A stretch of DNA of 64,000 nt from Ampullaceana balthica (taxonomy: Eukaryota; Mollusca; Gastropoda; Lymnaeidae): the NCBI GenBank assembly GCA_944989445.1, contig CALYLW010000011.1, forward strand, positions 163,501-227,500, given 5' to 3'. Numbering within the stretch: the first letter of the stretch is position 1; each line of letters begins with the position of its first letter. A model generated the notes under the pieces. It did no database searches and was not told the DNA's origin. It worked only from the letters and a program-made list of their open reading frames with translations. Shown piece by piece: positions 35,291-45,934 of this stretch. Position numbers and translations under genes: made by a program.

Positions 35291-37009
35291 TGCGAAATAT
35301 CAGTTTTTCTATTATTATTTTCTTAAACTCTGTCCCCCACCCCAGACATTATTGAGGTCACTTGAGATCATCGTATCCAGGGACAGCTTAATAAGACGTT
35401 TTAAATATATCACCGACGCTGAAGGTTTATGTCTTGCCCCAGTGGACCACTGTTACAGGATAAAACTTGTCGTCACATTAAAAAAATAAATAAAAAATAT
35501 CTCAGCGTATTGTTTCCTTTGTGAATCTATGCCACTCTATGTTAACGCACAAACCAACTAATAATAAAATAAAATGATTTTAAAAAAATCTTATGTAAGA
35601 AAATACTTTCTCAGGGCACGCTGAAAAATAGGATTAATTTTTTTTTAAACATTAAACGCATTACCTAAAGAAATATATACAATTAAGAAGTGGAGTTGAG
35701 CTTGAAATATAGCAAGTGAAATGAATGCAGACTGGATTTAAAAAAAAAGTTCTTATTTATTAACATTTCAACTTTAGCTAATTTTGACCAATATATCGAA
35801 AAACAATTGATATATTTCAGAAAAAATATTTTAAAGTGTAAATCTAAAGCTTTTCACTAGCCTTGAGGGACAATGTGGAAAATCAAAATAAATAAAAACT
35901 TGTTTAGAAGTGTTTAAAGTCATCGATTTATTTGGAAATGTGAAGCAAATATTAAAAAAACAAAACAATTTTTTGGGGAAATTTTTTCAATTTTGATGAG
36001 AAAAAAATTGTTTACAAAGAAATCAATTTTAAATAATTGTATTGATTGTATACAATTTAAGAAAGATTAAAATTTATTTAACATTTCCAGATACTAATTC
36101 TCAAAAGATTGTTTTTTTAAAGGATGTATACATTTGGTGAAATTTTACTAACACATATTACAAATATCATGCTGACTAGAGTAAAGTGTTGGTTGAACAA
36201 ATAACAGTTTTTAGTCACATAGGAAATGTTAATCCATGACGTATGGTGAGCTCTCGCAAGAATGAGTCCAAACGGTAGGTTTTTAAAAAATGAACTTAAT
36301 TTTATTTTTATAAACCATTTTTAATTAACTTATCATGAAACAAATTTTGTGTGCAAAATTTCAATTACAATATTTCAACCGCACAAAGGTACACATAGCC
36401 GAACGGACAGATTTGTGAAATTATAAATCAACAACCCCAATGTTTTAAATAGCTGCTTGAACGAGTTTAATATATATTACGTTATTGAAAGGCCAAAATA
36501 AAATTTAAAAACAAAACAAAAAAACTCCACGCTTAGCAATTGAGCACAAGAATGAATTCGGAATAGATAAGAAAGAAAAAAAAATTACCAAACTTAATAT
36601 AAAATTCATAACCGGAAAAAAGAAGCATATTTTCTCATCGAAAATACATCGAAATTATTTGAAGAAAAAAAGAAAAAGAAAAAAGAAAAAAAAAGAAAAA
36701 GAGAGAGATTTGTTTAGGGCACAAATATACCCGATCCTTCAGTCTAAAACATAATTTCCTTAAGTAACTTACTCTCTAAAACATGACTTTATTCAAACAT
36801 TGTGTCTAAAATATAAAAATATTAAAATAGCCGATAGCACTGTCAAAACATGAATGCATTAGATAGGTACTTAATATTTTAATAAAAAAACACAACAAAA
36901 CTATTTTTAATTAATTAATTATTTTAAATTGGGAAAATTAATTTTTTAAACTTAGTACACAACAATAACAGGAACAAGTTTCAAGTTTTAAAACCTGTGA
37001 TGGTTTAGT
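35291..37009. other. Long AT-rich intergenic stretch, no gene seen
   Basis: Poly-A/T rich and full of stops in all frames. An A-rich GAAAAAG tract lies at 36660-36705. Confidence 0.45.
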
Positions 37010-37109
37010 TTATTTAAAAAAATAAAATATTGGATCAAGCGTGCTGCATATGGTGATATGTGTGGTGGAGATGAGGCCAGCAATTACTAGCTTCGAGTAC
37101 TCGTTGATC
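37010..37109 (-). pseudogene. Possible GPCR transmembrane-7 fragment
   Basis: From an acceptor-like TGTATGACAG (ending at 37110) a 32-residue frame runs INEYSKLVIAGLISTTHITI then CSTLDPIFYFFK and stops. A hydrophobic helix ending in DPxxY fits TM7 of class A receptors. Nothing upstream on this strand could be joined to it, and there is no cytoplasmic tail, so a broken fragment or chance match are both possible. Confidence 0.25.
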
Positions 37110-37960
37110 CTGTCATACAATCCCAAAACGTTAACATAAATTAATTTACTTTTAATTAATTTACAAGTTTGCAATAAATTCTAACAATTTCTATCATCGA
37201 CCTTAAAAATTTATAATTTTTCTCGACAGCTATTTGGGGGAAAGAACCGAGAACAAACCCATATTTTATGCAGTTATAACCCTTTAACTACGATTCTATG
37301 GGGATACAACACAAGGGGGAAAAACGAGGAATTACATGTACTATTACAAGCTTTTATTACAAGCTTTTTTACAAGCTTTTATTTAACGCACACTGTTTGT
37401 ATGTTGTATCCGTCAAATCTTGTAACGTAAAATTAAACCACTTCTGATGGTCCTAGAGATCTCAAAATTTTACCACAGATAGATCTTGGATGACAATACA
37501 TTGTATCAAAATTTCAGATCGATCGAATGTACCGTAATTAAATAAATGCATTTTTACGTTTATCTTTATATATAATCTGTATCCGTGCTATTCTTGACTT
37601 TCACGTGAATGTCACCGGAATTCACAACCAGCCATGGATGACGACATTCCAGGTGTTAAACAGCTCAGTAATTCGAAACTAAATCTAAATTGACATGATA
37701 ATACAAGAGGAACAACTGGTATTTGTGTAGCCTAGTTGGCCCAATTGTTAGCTTAATGGATTTTCGACCTGGAGGTACTGGGTTCAATTTTCAGTTGGGG
37801 AAACTGTTATTTTTTAAATACATAAATTTGTAATTAATAATCTATCTTTTTACCACTATCACATTTAAGTTATAGACAACGAAGTTTGACTAATTAAATT
37901 GAGTTGATTATGTTCAAAAATTGATTAAAAAATTGTGTTACTAAAAAGTAGAAAATAAAA
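37110..37960. other. Intergenic, with a degenerate tRNA-like SINE head
   Basis: At about 37725-37800, TAGCCTAGTTGG (A-box-like) and GGGTTCAATTTTC (weak B-box) are spaced like a tRNA promoter. It is probably a decayed SINE. The remainder is AT-rich. TACAAGCTTTTATT recurs three times at 37345-37385. Confidence 0.35.
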
Positions 37961-38376
37961 TATTTAAAAAATCTTTTTTTAAAAGGACACGCTTTTATTT
38001 ACATATAGAAAGTGCACTAAAAAGAAGAAAATAAAAATTTTCAATCCGTGAACCTATCGACTGCACATAAAAGCGTGGGGCCCTCATCACAACTCGCAAT
38101 CATGTACAAAGCTGCGAAACATAAATACAAATTTATATGAATATTAATAAACATTTAAAGTTTCACAACTTTGATCATATACATGCTACTATCATATTAA
38201 TTAGAAAAATGTATCTATATGCAAAAGAGTAGTTGCAATAAGAAATGAGTTGTGATGGGCGCCCCACGCTTTTATGTGCAGTCGATAGGTTCACGGATTG
38301 AAAAATTTTATTTTCTTCTTTTTAGTGCACTTTCTATATGTAAATAAAAGCGTGTCCTTTTAAAAAAAGATTTTTT
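37961..38376. mobile_element. Foldback element with about 125-bp inverted arms
   Basis: The left arm (about 37966-38094) contains GGACACGCTTTTATTTACAT, AGTGCACTAAAAAG and CCTATCGACTGCACATAAAA. The right arm (about 38249-38375) is its near-perfect reverse complement. The spacer is about 155 bp, with no ORF. Confidence 0.85.
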
Positions 38377-38649
38377 ACATATTTTTTTATAATTAAATTG
38401 AAACTTTTTTTTGAAATTCTTTCCTACAGATTGCTTTAAAATTTAAAAAAAAACATATTAAAAGATTTTAAAAATGTTTCATGCCCAGATATTCTAAGAA
38501 TAATGGAATTTAGACAAAAAGTAAAATAAAAATGAAAACAAAATATTTTCTGCATAGACTTTCTTCCGAGTTTGTGTAAAAAAATAAATAAAAATAGGAC
38601 ATGTGCCCTATACAATTACAATTAATGGTATGAATTCTTAATTCAGTCA

Positions 38650-39177
38650 TGTGTGTAAGACATGTCGTAGAAAGAGATACATGCATGTCGTAGAAAGAGA
38701 TACATGTCGTAGAAAGAGATACATGTCGTAGAAAGAGATACATGTCGTACAAAGAGATACATGTCGTAGAAAGAGATACATGTCGTAGAAAGAGATACAT
38801 GTCGTAGAAAGAGATACATGTCGTACAAAGAGATACTTGTCGTAGAAAGAGATACATGTCGTACAAAGAGATACATGTCGTACAAAGAGATACATGTCGT
38901 AGAAAGAGATACATGTCGTAGAAAGAGATACGTGTCGTACAAAGAGATACATGTCGTACAAAGAGATACATGTCGTACAAAGAGATACATGTCGTACAAA
39001 GAGATACATGTCGTAGAAAGAGATACATGTCGTAGAAAGAGATACATGTCGTACAAAGAGATACATGTCGTACAAAGAGATACATGTCGTACAAAGAGAT
39101 ACATGTCGTACAAAGAGATACATGTCGTACAAAGAGCTACATGTCGTACAAAGAGATACATGTCGTACAAAGAGATA
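38650..39177 (+). repeat. 19-bp minisatellite, about 27 copies
   Basis: The unit is ACATGTCGTASAAAGAGAT, with S (C or G) the main variable base. Because 19 bp is not a multiple of three, stop-free frames on both strands cycle through all phases. They are not genes. Confidence 0.97.
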
Positions 39178-41092
39178 CAATTTCATCTAGAACTAGATTA
39201 GATGTAATCCGTATAATGTCTTAACAGTACGAGGGAGACGAATCGGCCTCGAAAATTTTGCCCGAGTCAGAGTGGCCGGAACATATTGACCTCCACGAAT
39301 GAATGGATGTTAATTCACGTGGAATGTATGACCAACTGGCTGACATATGTTCTAAGTGAAATTGGGTAAAGGTAACTATTTTATAAACAATTAATTTACT
39401 ATTTCTTTGTCTCCTCCTTTCTCCTCCTCGCGTTCCCTCTTTTGTTCTTTTCTTTTTATTCATCTTCACCTTCTAATCTTTATGTTAAATATCAATAACA
39501 ATATTAACTAATACAACTTAAGTTTTAAAAAATATTAATTTAAATTCTTATGTTCATTTCCCCCTATTCCTCGTGAAACGAATGCATTTTTTAAAAATTT
39601 TTAAAATACTTTTTTAATTATTTATTTATTTTAAAAAATTTTAAACATCGAGATTTGAGTAGTGAGAACTTTTAACTTCTTATTTTGTATGGTTGATTCA
39701 AGCAAATAAGAAAATTTGAAATAATGTAAGATTTTACAACTTCATTGTAACATTGCCAGCATATTAATTCAATATCATTTTCATATCATTTTTATGATGC
39801 TAGACTTTTTCACTTTGTTGTCAGAAATTTCTTCTGTGCTGTTTCGTTTTAACCATTCCTGCAATTTGTATTTCACAATCAACATTTGAATGTTCTGCTA
39901 TATTCACTTACGATACGATCTTTATCATTTACAATTATCATACTTGACAAAATTCACACCTAGTTTCGGTAAACAGAGGCGAGAGAATTCTCGTTCACTT
40001 GACTATAACGTCAAGAATTTTGTATCTTCATTTAGTGACATCGTGGGAATACATTAATCTTTCGCCCTACCCCCAGCACCGACCCGAAAACCATACACAA
40101 ATTAACTTTGTCTTTGGCATGTTCACACCTGAAAATAACAAACGTTAATATAACACTGTCCCTTTCACATTAAAAAAAATCATTAGCCACGGAAAGGAAA
40201 TCACAAAAAGAAAAAAAAGGTGGAAAGGTGGTGAAGATCAAATTTTTACCGAACCAACAATTTTATTGATTTTAAATTAAAGTGATTCATATTAGCTTTT
40301 ATCGGAATAATTATTGCGTTAATACATAAATACTTTTTCAGTTACCGGTTAATGAAACTGTTTAGCGATCATATTTCTGTTAACAATTTTATCAATTTAA
40401 ACTGGTTAAATTAAAAAAAAATTGTTGTTTAGATAATAATTTAAGGGTGCGTAAACAGTAAATCATCAGAAAATAAATTTTCTGTCACTGGTAAATAAAA
40501 CTGTTCTTTGATAAAATTTATGTTAATCCTTTTTAAAATATTGAACTGTTTAATATTTCAAAACTTGCTCGTTAGCTTAATAATTTAAATGTGTCAATGC
40601 ACTAAATCTTGCCATTCAGTGCTGTATATACTTAATAACGATCCCCGTGTGACTTTTGAGTTGTTGGGCTGCATAATAGGTATAGTATTATTAGAAGGCC
40701 CATTAGCTAAAATAAATGTTTGACTAGTCTGCCTGTTATTTTATTTTTAAAATAATACTAAATAGACATTAAAGATATATGTATTAGTTTTAACTTTTCA
40801 TTTCGGAATTTTTGAATTTTTAAAATTATTACACAAAGTACCACTTTTAAAAAGCTAACGGGTGATTTCAATCCCTATCTGTGGACTGCGACAATACTGG
40901 AATGTATCGCTATATGTTTAATGGGTTTATACATTTTCCAAACGCGTTAACCAATAAGACTATAATTGAAAAATTAAAGTGCATGTACAAGTTAATATTT
41001 TAAAAGTCCAAATTAATTTGGAGGGATTATTTTAGGATCAAATGAAAACAATGAAGGCAAGCATCTTGCACTCCATATTTAAATGTATATAT
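39178..41092. other. AT-rich intergenic stretch, no gene established
   Basis: Mostly poly-A/T. One short exon-like patch at 39228-39302 (acceptor-like CTTAACAG, then 24 codons and a stop) is too small to call. Confidence 0.4.
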
Positions 41093-41517
41093 TAGGGCTG
41101 GTTGTTTAATTGTTCGATTAACCGGGAAAATATTTAATCGATTAATTTCGATTAATTATATTTTATAACGCATATATAATATAGATCCCGTTAAGTCAAG
41201 ATTCATTATTTCGCGAAATCGGTTAGGTCACGGTAATTCCAAAGCTCCGAAATTTGTGACGTAAAACAGCAAATCGTTCGGCTATGCAAGAAATAGGGAA
41301 GAAAAACCTTTTTGTTTACGTATGCATGTCTAAATAAATAATAATAATATGAGGGAAAATTATGTAAGTAAAAAAATAAATATAAATTATTAATAAGTTT
41401 GAAAAAACAATAATAGAAATATTTTCTTAAATTTTAATCAAATTTTAATCGATCAAATTAATTTTAATCTATTAAAATTTTTAACGATTAATCGATTAAT
41501 TAATTTCCACAGCCCTA
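41093..41517. mobile_element. hAT-like MITE, TAGGGCTG family, copy 2
   Basis: Ends TAGGGCTGGTTGTTTAATTG and TTTCCACAGCCCTA. Flanks GTATATAT on both sides (41085-41092, 41518-41525). The right flank merges into an AT microsatellite, so the duplication is slightly less certain. Confidence 0.8.

Positions 41518-41586
<69 letters not shown>
41518..41586. repeat. (TA)n microsatellite
   Basis: About 34 TA units, directly abutting the MITE and possibly grown from its TA-rich target duplication. Confidence 0.97.
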
Positions 41587-41589
<3 letters not shown>

Positions 41590-41615
41590 TGGAGCAAGAA
41601 ACATATCGAAGCACC

Positions 41616-41813
41616 AAGAGGCGTCACTAGGGTTGGTGTCACCCGGGGCGGTAGCCTCTGGAGTCACCCCCTCACGACCTAACCCATAGAAGTCCTCCGA
41701 GTTTTTCAATGAGAAATAACGGGAACATACAGATATTTATATTTTGTTTTCACCCCCCTAATGGTGTCAACCGGGGCGGCCCGCCACCTCCACACCCCCT
41801 AGTGACGCCACTG
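41616..41813. mobile_element. hAT-like MITE, CAGAGGCGTCACTAGG family, intact copy
   Basis: Ends AAGAGGCGTCACTAGG and CCCTAGTGACGCCACTG. Flanks GAAGCACC and GAAACACC (7/8). It is 198 bp, and the best guide to the uninterrupted form of the 31096-32924 element. Confidence 0.8.
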
Positions 41814-41821
41814 GAAACACC

Positions 41822-42235
41822 CATCCTAGGCCCTCAAAGTATAATATAGAAGAGGAAAAACTATGTGTTGGACAGATGGACACATTTTCTTATTAGACAA
41901 TCATTGGAAAGCACATACATTTACCATATAAATGTATGTGCTAAAACAAAATTTTCACACGTTAAAAACATATTCATCGAATGAACCAGTTGGTAACAAG
42001 TTTGTCCAAAGCTATACCCTGGTCATCGACTAACTTTGACAGCAATGGCTTAGAGAGAGAGAGAGCTCGGGAAGGACTAAATAAGAGTAATTGAAACTTA
42101 AATCAAATTCATTCTTTTATAAATTTCTATATACTGAAATGTATTTTATTGTCTTAAATAGGTTTGGGTTATTAACAGGCATAGAAATAGTTTTACCGTT
42201 ATAGCATATTTACAAAAGTTACAGCATATACTTTA
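41822..42235. other. Intergenic, no gene seen
   Basis: AT-rich. A 14-bp ATACATTTA-type short inverted repeat lies near 41925. Nothing else is recognised. Confidence 0.35.
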
Positions 42236-42520
42236 GTGGTGGTCGAGTGGCAGCGCGCTCGACTGGCGTTATACGGATGGTCACGGGTTCGAATCCATGT
42301 GAAGGCAGGGATTTGTTCCCAGGGCTAGGGCGTCCCTGAGTCTCCCAGCTCCGAATGGGTACCTAACACTAGTTAGGCGGCTGGGTAATGCGTGGAACCC
42401 TCATAGCCGTGGCCTGTGAACGCTGCATCACTTGCCAACAGATCATCTATCATGGTCTGTGGACGCAATTATCTTCTGCATAGAAGGAGCGTCTGTATAG
42501 ATAAGATAAGATAAGATAAA
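42236..42520 (+). mobile_element. tRNA-derived SINE with (GATAA)n tail
   Basis: The A box TGGTCGAGTGG (42240-42250) and B box GGTTCGAATCC (42286-42296) stand at tRNA spacing. A non-tRNA body follows, ending TCTTCTGCATAGAAGGAGCG TCTG and (GATAA)4. The last about 45 bases match, inverted, the LINE-like fragments at 10494, 49417 and 61239. The tRNA-like head does not fold into a complete tRNA gene. Confidence 0.85.
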
Positions 42521-42811
42521 TACTGAAAAGGTTAGTCACATTATAATTAGATTTTTAAGTTGACTTTTATAATGTATATTAAAAATATCGGTAGAAAGAG
42601 TATTAGTGATGTGATGAAATCATGGTGTCCCCACCTATTATTTTCCCGAATTTGACCGTGGATTTCCTCTTGTTAAAATAAGTTTACAGTATAAAAATGA
42701 TAAGATAAAATAATACATTGGACGGCCCAATGATTAAACCATTAAAGAGTAGTATATGAACAAAAATAAATTACTGCTCTGTTTTTACACTAATTTAACT
42801 GTATTTAAATG
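42521..42811. other. Short intergenic stretch
   Basis: AT-rich. Nothing is recognised except the target site of the next MITE. Confidence 0.4.
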
Positions 42812-43597
42812 TAGGGCTGCGGAAATTAACGATTAATTTGTCGATTAATCGTTAAAAACTTTAACGATTAAAGTTTTTAAAACGATTAATCGACCCACCA
42901 CTTATAAATGTACTGGAAGTCAAAAAGTAAAATATTTCGACCGATAAATATAAACTAATTTCCGGACGATTACACGAACATTTTGGTTTTAAAATATTCA
43001 CTTACGTGAATGTTCAAAATGTTGATAAAGGTTATTGTTTCTATTGAGAGAATTCGTGTGCCTACAATGCAATGTTCCCTCTAAGTCTAAGCTTCATTGG
43101 TCCGTGTGCAAAGTTGAAAAAAAAACTCGTGTGCGAAGTTGCACAACGCCCATTTTTGTGCAATATTTTACAAAATTTTCTGCACGGTGATTATAAACTC
43201 CTGCGTGGCGTCGGTCAAAAATCTGCGCAGTGGCGCTGCTTAAAAGGAACATGGTTCTAACATTCCACTTACATATCACCTGCAAACCAAACACCCACTA
43301 CAGCATCAGAAACTTCAGCTGAGACAATCTAAAGCTTTGTGAACGATCGTTGGGCTCGGCTGGTTATCACTTGAACCAAATAATGTCAATACACTTGTCT
43401 GTTTGCGTTGTTGGTTAAAAGATGTCATATAAAGAAGACACTCCACTGTTATTTCGATTTTCGACAAGTACGTTTAATAAATGTTACTTATGACACCATA
43501 AATTTCAATTTTTGGCTTTAATCGAAATTAACGATTAATTAATCGTTAATTTTTCAAAAGTTAACGATTAATTTTAAATTAATTGTTAACAGCCCTA
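42812..43597. mobile_element. hAT-like MITE, TAGGGCTG family, copy 3, with nested insert
   Basis: Ends TAGGGCTGCGGAAATTAACG and TAATTGTTAACAGCCCTA. Flanks TTTAAATG and TTTAAAAG (7/8). At 786 bp it is longer than its relatives, partly because another MITE lies inside it at 43070-43253. Confidence 0.8.
43070..43253. mobile_element. hAT-like MITE, CAATGTTCCCTCTAAG family, nested copy
   Basis: Matches 56719-56900 through CAATGTTCCCTCTAAG, TTCATTGGTCCGTGTGCAAA, AACTCGTRTGCRAAGTTGCA and GGCGTCGGTCA. The target duplication is not clear here. Confidence 0.75.
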
Positions 43598-43605
43598 TTT
43601 AAAAG

Positions 43606-44782
43606 ACATTATCTTGCAGAAATAGTGTTTTTTTAAGTTACCACAGATCTCCTTTTGGGTCTTCATCTTGCCACCTCACCACGCTGAATGAATTGTGCAT
43701 TTTAAACCGGAAAAGTTGTGGAGCTGGCTTCTGAACTCTTGTATACTAGAGAGTAAGAAACAACTGACTGTCTGAACACATGGAGTTTGTGTGTAACTTT
43801 ACCGTAATTACACCAACCCATTGTCTTTATACAACATAACGTCTGTCTTTATACGACAAGACCTTTGCTTTTATGCAACATAACATCTTCCCTTTATACT
43901 ACATATCTGCCTTCATACAAAATATTATCTACCTTTATACAACGTGTATGCCTTTATAAAGCATAACATCTGCCTTAATACAACAATATCTTTCCTTTGT
44001 ACAACATAACATCTGCCTTTATACAACGTATATGCCTTTATGCAGCACAACATCCGCCTTAATACAACAATATCTTTCCTTTGCACAACATAACATCCAC
44101 CCTTTAACAACAAGACCTCTGCATTAATTCACGATAAGAAACAACTTTAGTTGTGCAATCCGTAGAGTGAAAACTTAAACAAATAAAATCAAGGTGTATC
44201 AAAGAAATGTGCAATGTTTACATTTCTGCCATGTCCTTGAGTTGGTGTCAAACATAGTCATCGTCACCATCCTCATACCACTCCATATCTACGGAAATTC
44301 AATCAAAAGAATGAATGTAAATATACGACTGTTGCAATTATAATTATGCATTATTTTGTGTTTTGTGTTTTTTTTTAATGATCAATTTATATTTATTGCA
44401 AGTTTTGATTAGGGACGAAATTATTTTGTTCGAGAACTTATTTTGCAGGATATCTTTTTTCTTTTCTTTTTTAATCAGAAGGAAAATATAATCTTCCCCG
44501 GATAATTTTTAAAAAGAAATCTACCGGAGGGAGACACTGTATTTTGTTATTTCCAGGATTCATTTGTGGTGGGGGCGGTAAATGGCAAATCTGCCTCGGG
44601 CGGCTTAACGCCTTTGTATATAACAATAGTATCATGTGTGTGTATTACAATAAGTCTGTCTGAAATTTATTTATTCAATGATTATTGACAAACTTAGTTG
44701 TGAAGCTAATAAATTCAGCATGACTTGCTTTTTAAAGTTGTTTTTTTTAGAACTGTTCCGAGAACATTCTTGAGGGTAGCAA
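43606..44782. other. Intergenic, with a degenerate 'CTTTATACAACA' tandem region
   Basis: Between about 43825 and 44115 the words CATCTGCCTTTATACAAC and CTTTCCTTTGTACAACAT recur irregularly, a decayed tandem repeat. No gene is seen. Confidence 0.5.
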
Positions 44783-44790
44783 CATGACCC

Positions 44791-45440
44791 GTCTCTGCCT
44801 CACTACTGCACGGAAATATTGCTTGCTATACGTGATGGACCGTCAGTCCTGCCTCACTACTGCACGGAAATATTGCTTGCTATACCTGATGGGCCGTCAG
44901 TCCTGCCTCACTACTGCACGGAAATATTGCTTGCTATACGTGATGGACCGTCAGTCCTGCCTCACTACTGCACGGAAATATTGCTTGCTATACGTGATGG
45001 ACCGTCAGTCCTGCCTCACTACTGCACGGAAATATTGCTTGCTATACGTGATGGACCGTCAGTCCTGCCTCACTACTGCACGGAAATATTGCTTGCTATA
45101 CGGGATGGGCCGTCAGTCCTGCCTCACTACTGCACGGAAATATTGCTTGCTATACGTGATGGACCGTCAGTCCTGCCTCACTACTGCACGGAAATATTGC
45201 TTGCTATACGGGATGGGCCGTCAGTCCTGCCTCACTACTGCACGGAAATATTGCTTGCTATACGTGATGGACCGTCAGTCCTGCCTCACTACTGCACGGA
45301 AATATTGCTTGCTATACGTGACGGACCGTCAGTCCTGCCTCACTACTGCACGGAAATATTGCTTGCTATACGGGATGGGCCGTCAGTCCTGCCTCACTAC
45401 TGCACGGAAATATTGCTTGCTATACGAGGTGGGCCGTCAG
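44791..45440 (+). repeat. 54-bp minisatellite, 12 copies
   Basis: The unit contains GTCAGTCCTGCCTCACTACT, GCACGGAAATATTGCTTGCT and ATACGTGATGGACC. Because 54 is a multiple of three, two forward frames stay open (18-residue periods such as RQSCLTTARKYCLLYVMD). There is no promoter, splice signal or known domain, so it is treated as non-coding. Confidence 0.95.
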
Positions 45441-45934
45441 ACCTTCGTCACTATTTCTGAATGTACTAACTAAACAAAAACGTCTACAAAATAATTTTAA
45501 GACACGAAATCTGTATACACCGTCGACGTCAACATTCTGTTACGTCATACCTCTATCTTTGTTGTACGTTCTTGATCTAAATAACAATAACAAGAAGATA
45601 AAAACAGTTAATAACATTTATATCGGGTTTCCACCATTAAAAAAACCCTGATTTCTAAAGGAAATTAAGGCAGCCTTTTAGATTGATTCAGGGTGTCCAA
45701 AACGGACAAAAATATCAGTCTTTCGACACAAATGTGAGGTTGCTAAAACTAAATAATTTATAAATATATGTATATTGGTTTAGTATATGATCCTTTTTAG
45801 TTTTACTTCTCAATATTTACAAAAATCTGTGAAATATTGTTTTAATGACTTTTAATGATGAAATCATTGTGTCGATGGATATCTATAACATGTTTTAAAA
45901 AACGCCTCTATTAAGTGCTCTTGAACACGTTGTT
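45441..45934. other. Spacer between two minisatellites
   Basis: AT-rich; nothing is recognised. Confidence 0.4.

Noticed and set aside
38643..39201. Long open frames in both strands over the 19-bp repeat
   Set aside because: Stop-free only because the repeat lacks stop words in any phase. No gene signals.
39228..39302. Terminal exon reading ...SASKILPESEWPEHIDLHE then stop
   Set aside because: Protein-like and preceded by an acceptor-like CTTAACAG, but only 24 codons, with no partner exon and no known homologue.
42236..42310. Functional tRNA gene
   Set aside because: A and B boxes are present, but the acceptor arms do not pair, and the unit continues into a SINE body with a (GATAA)n tail.
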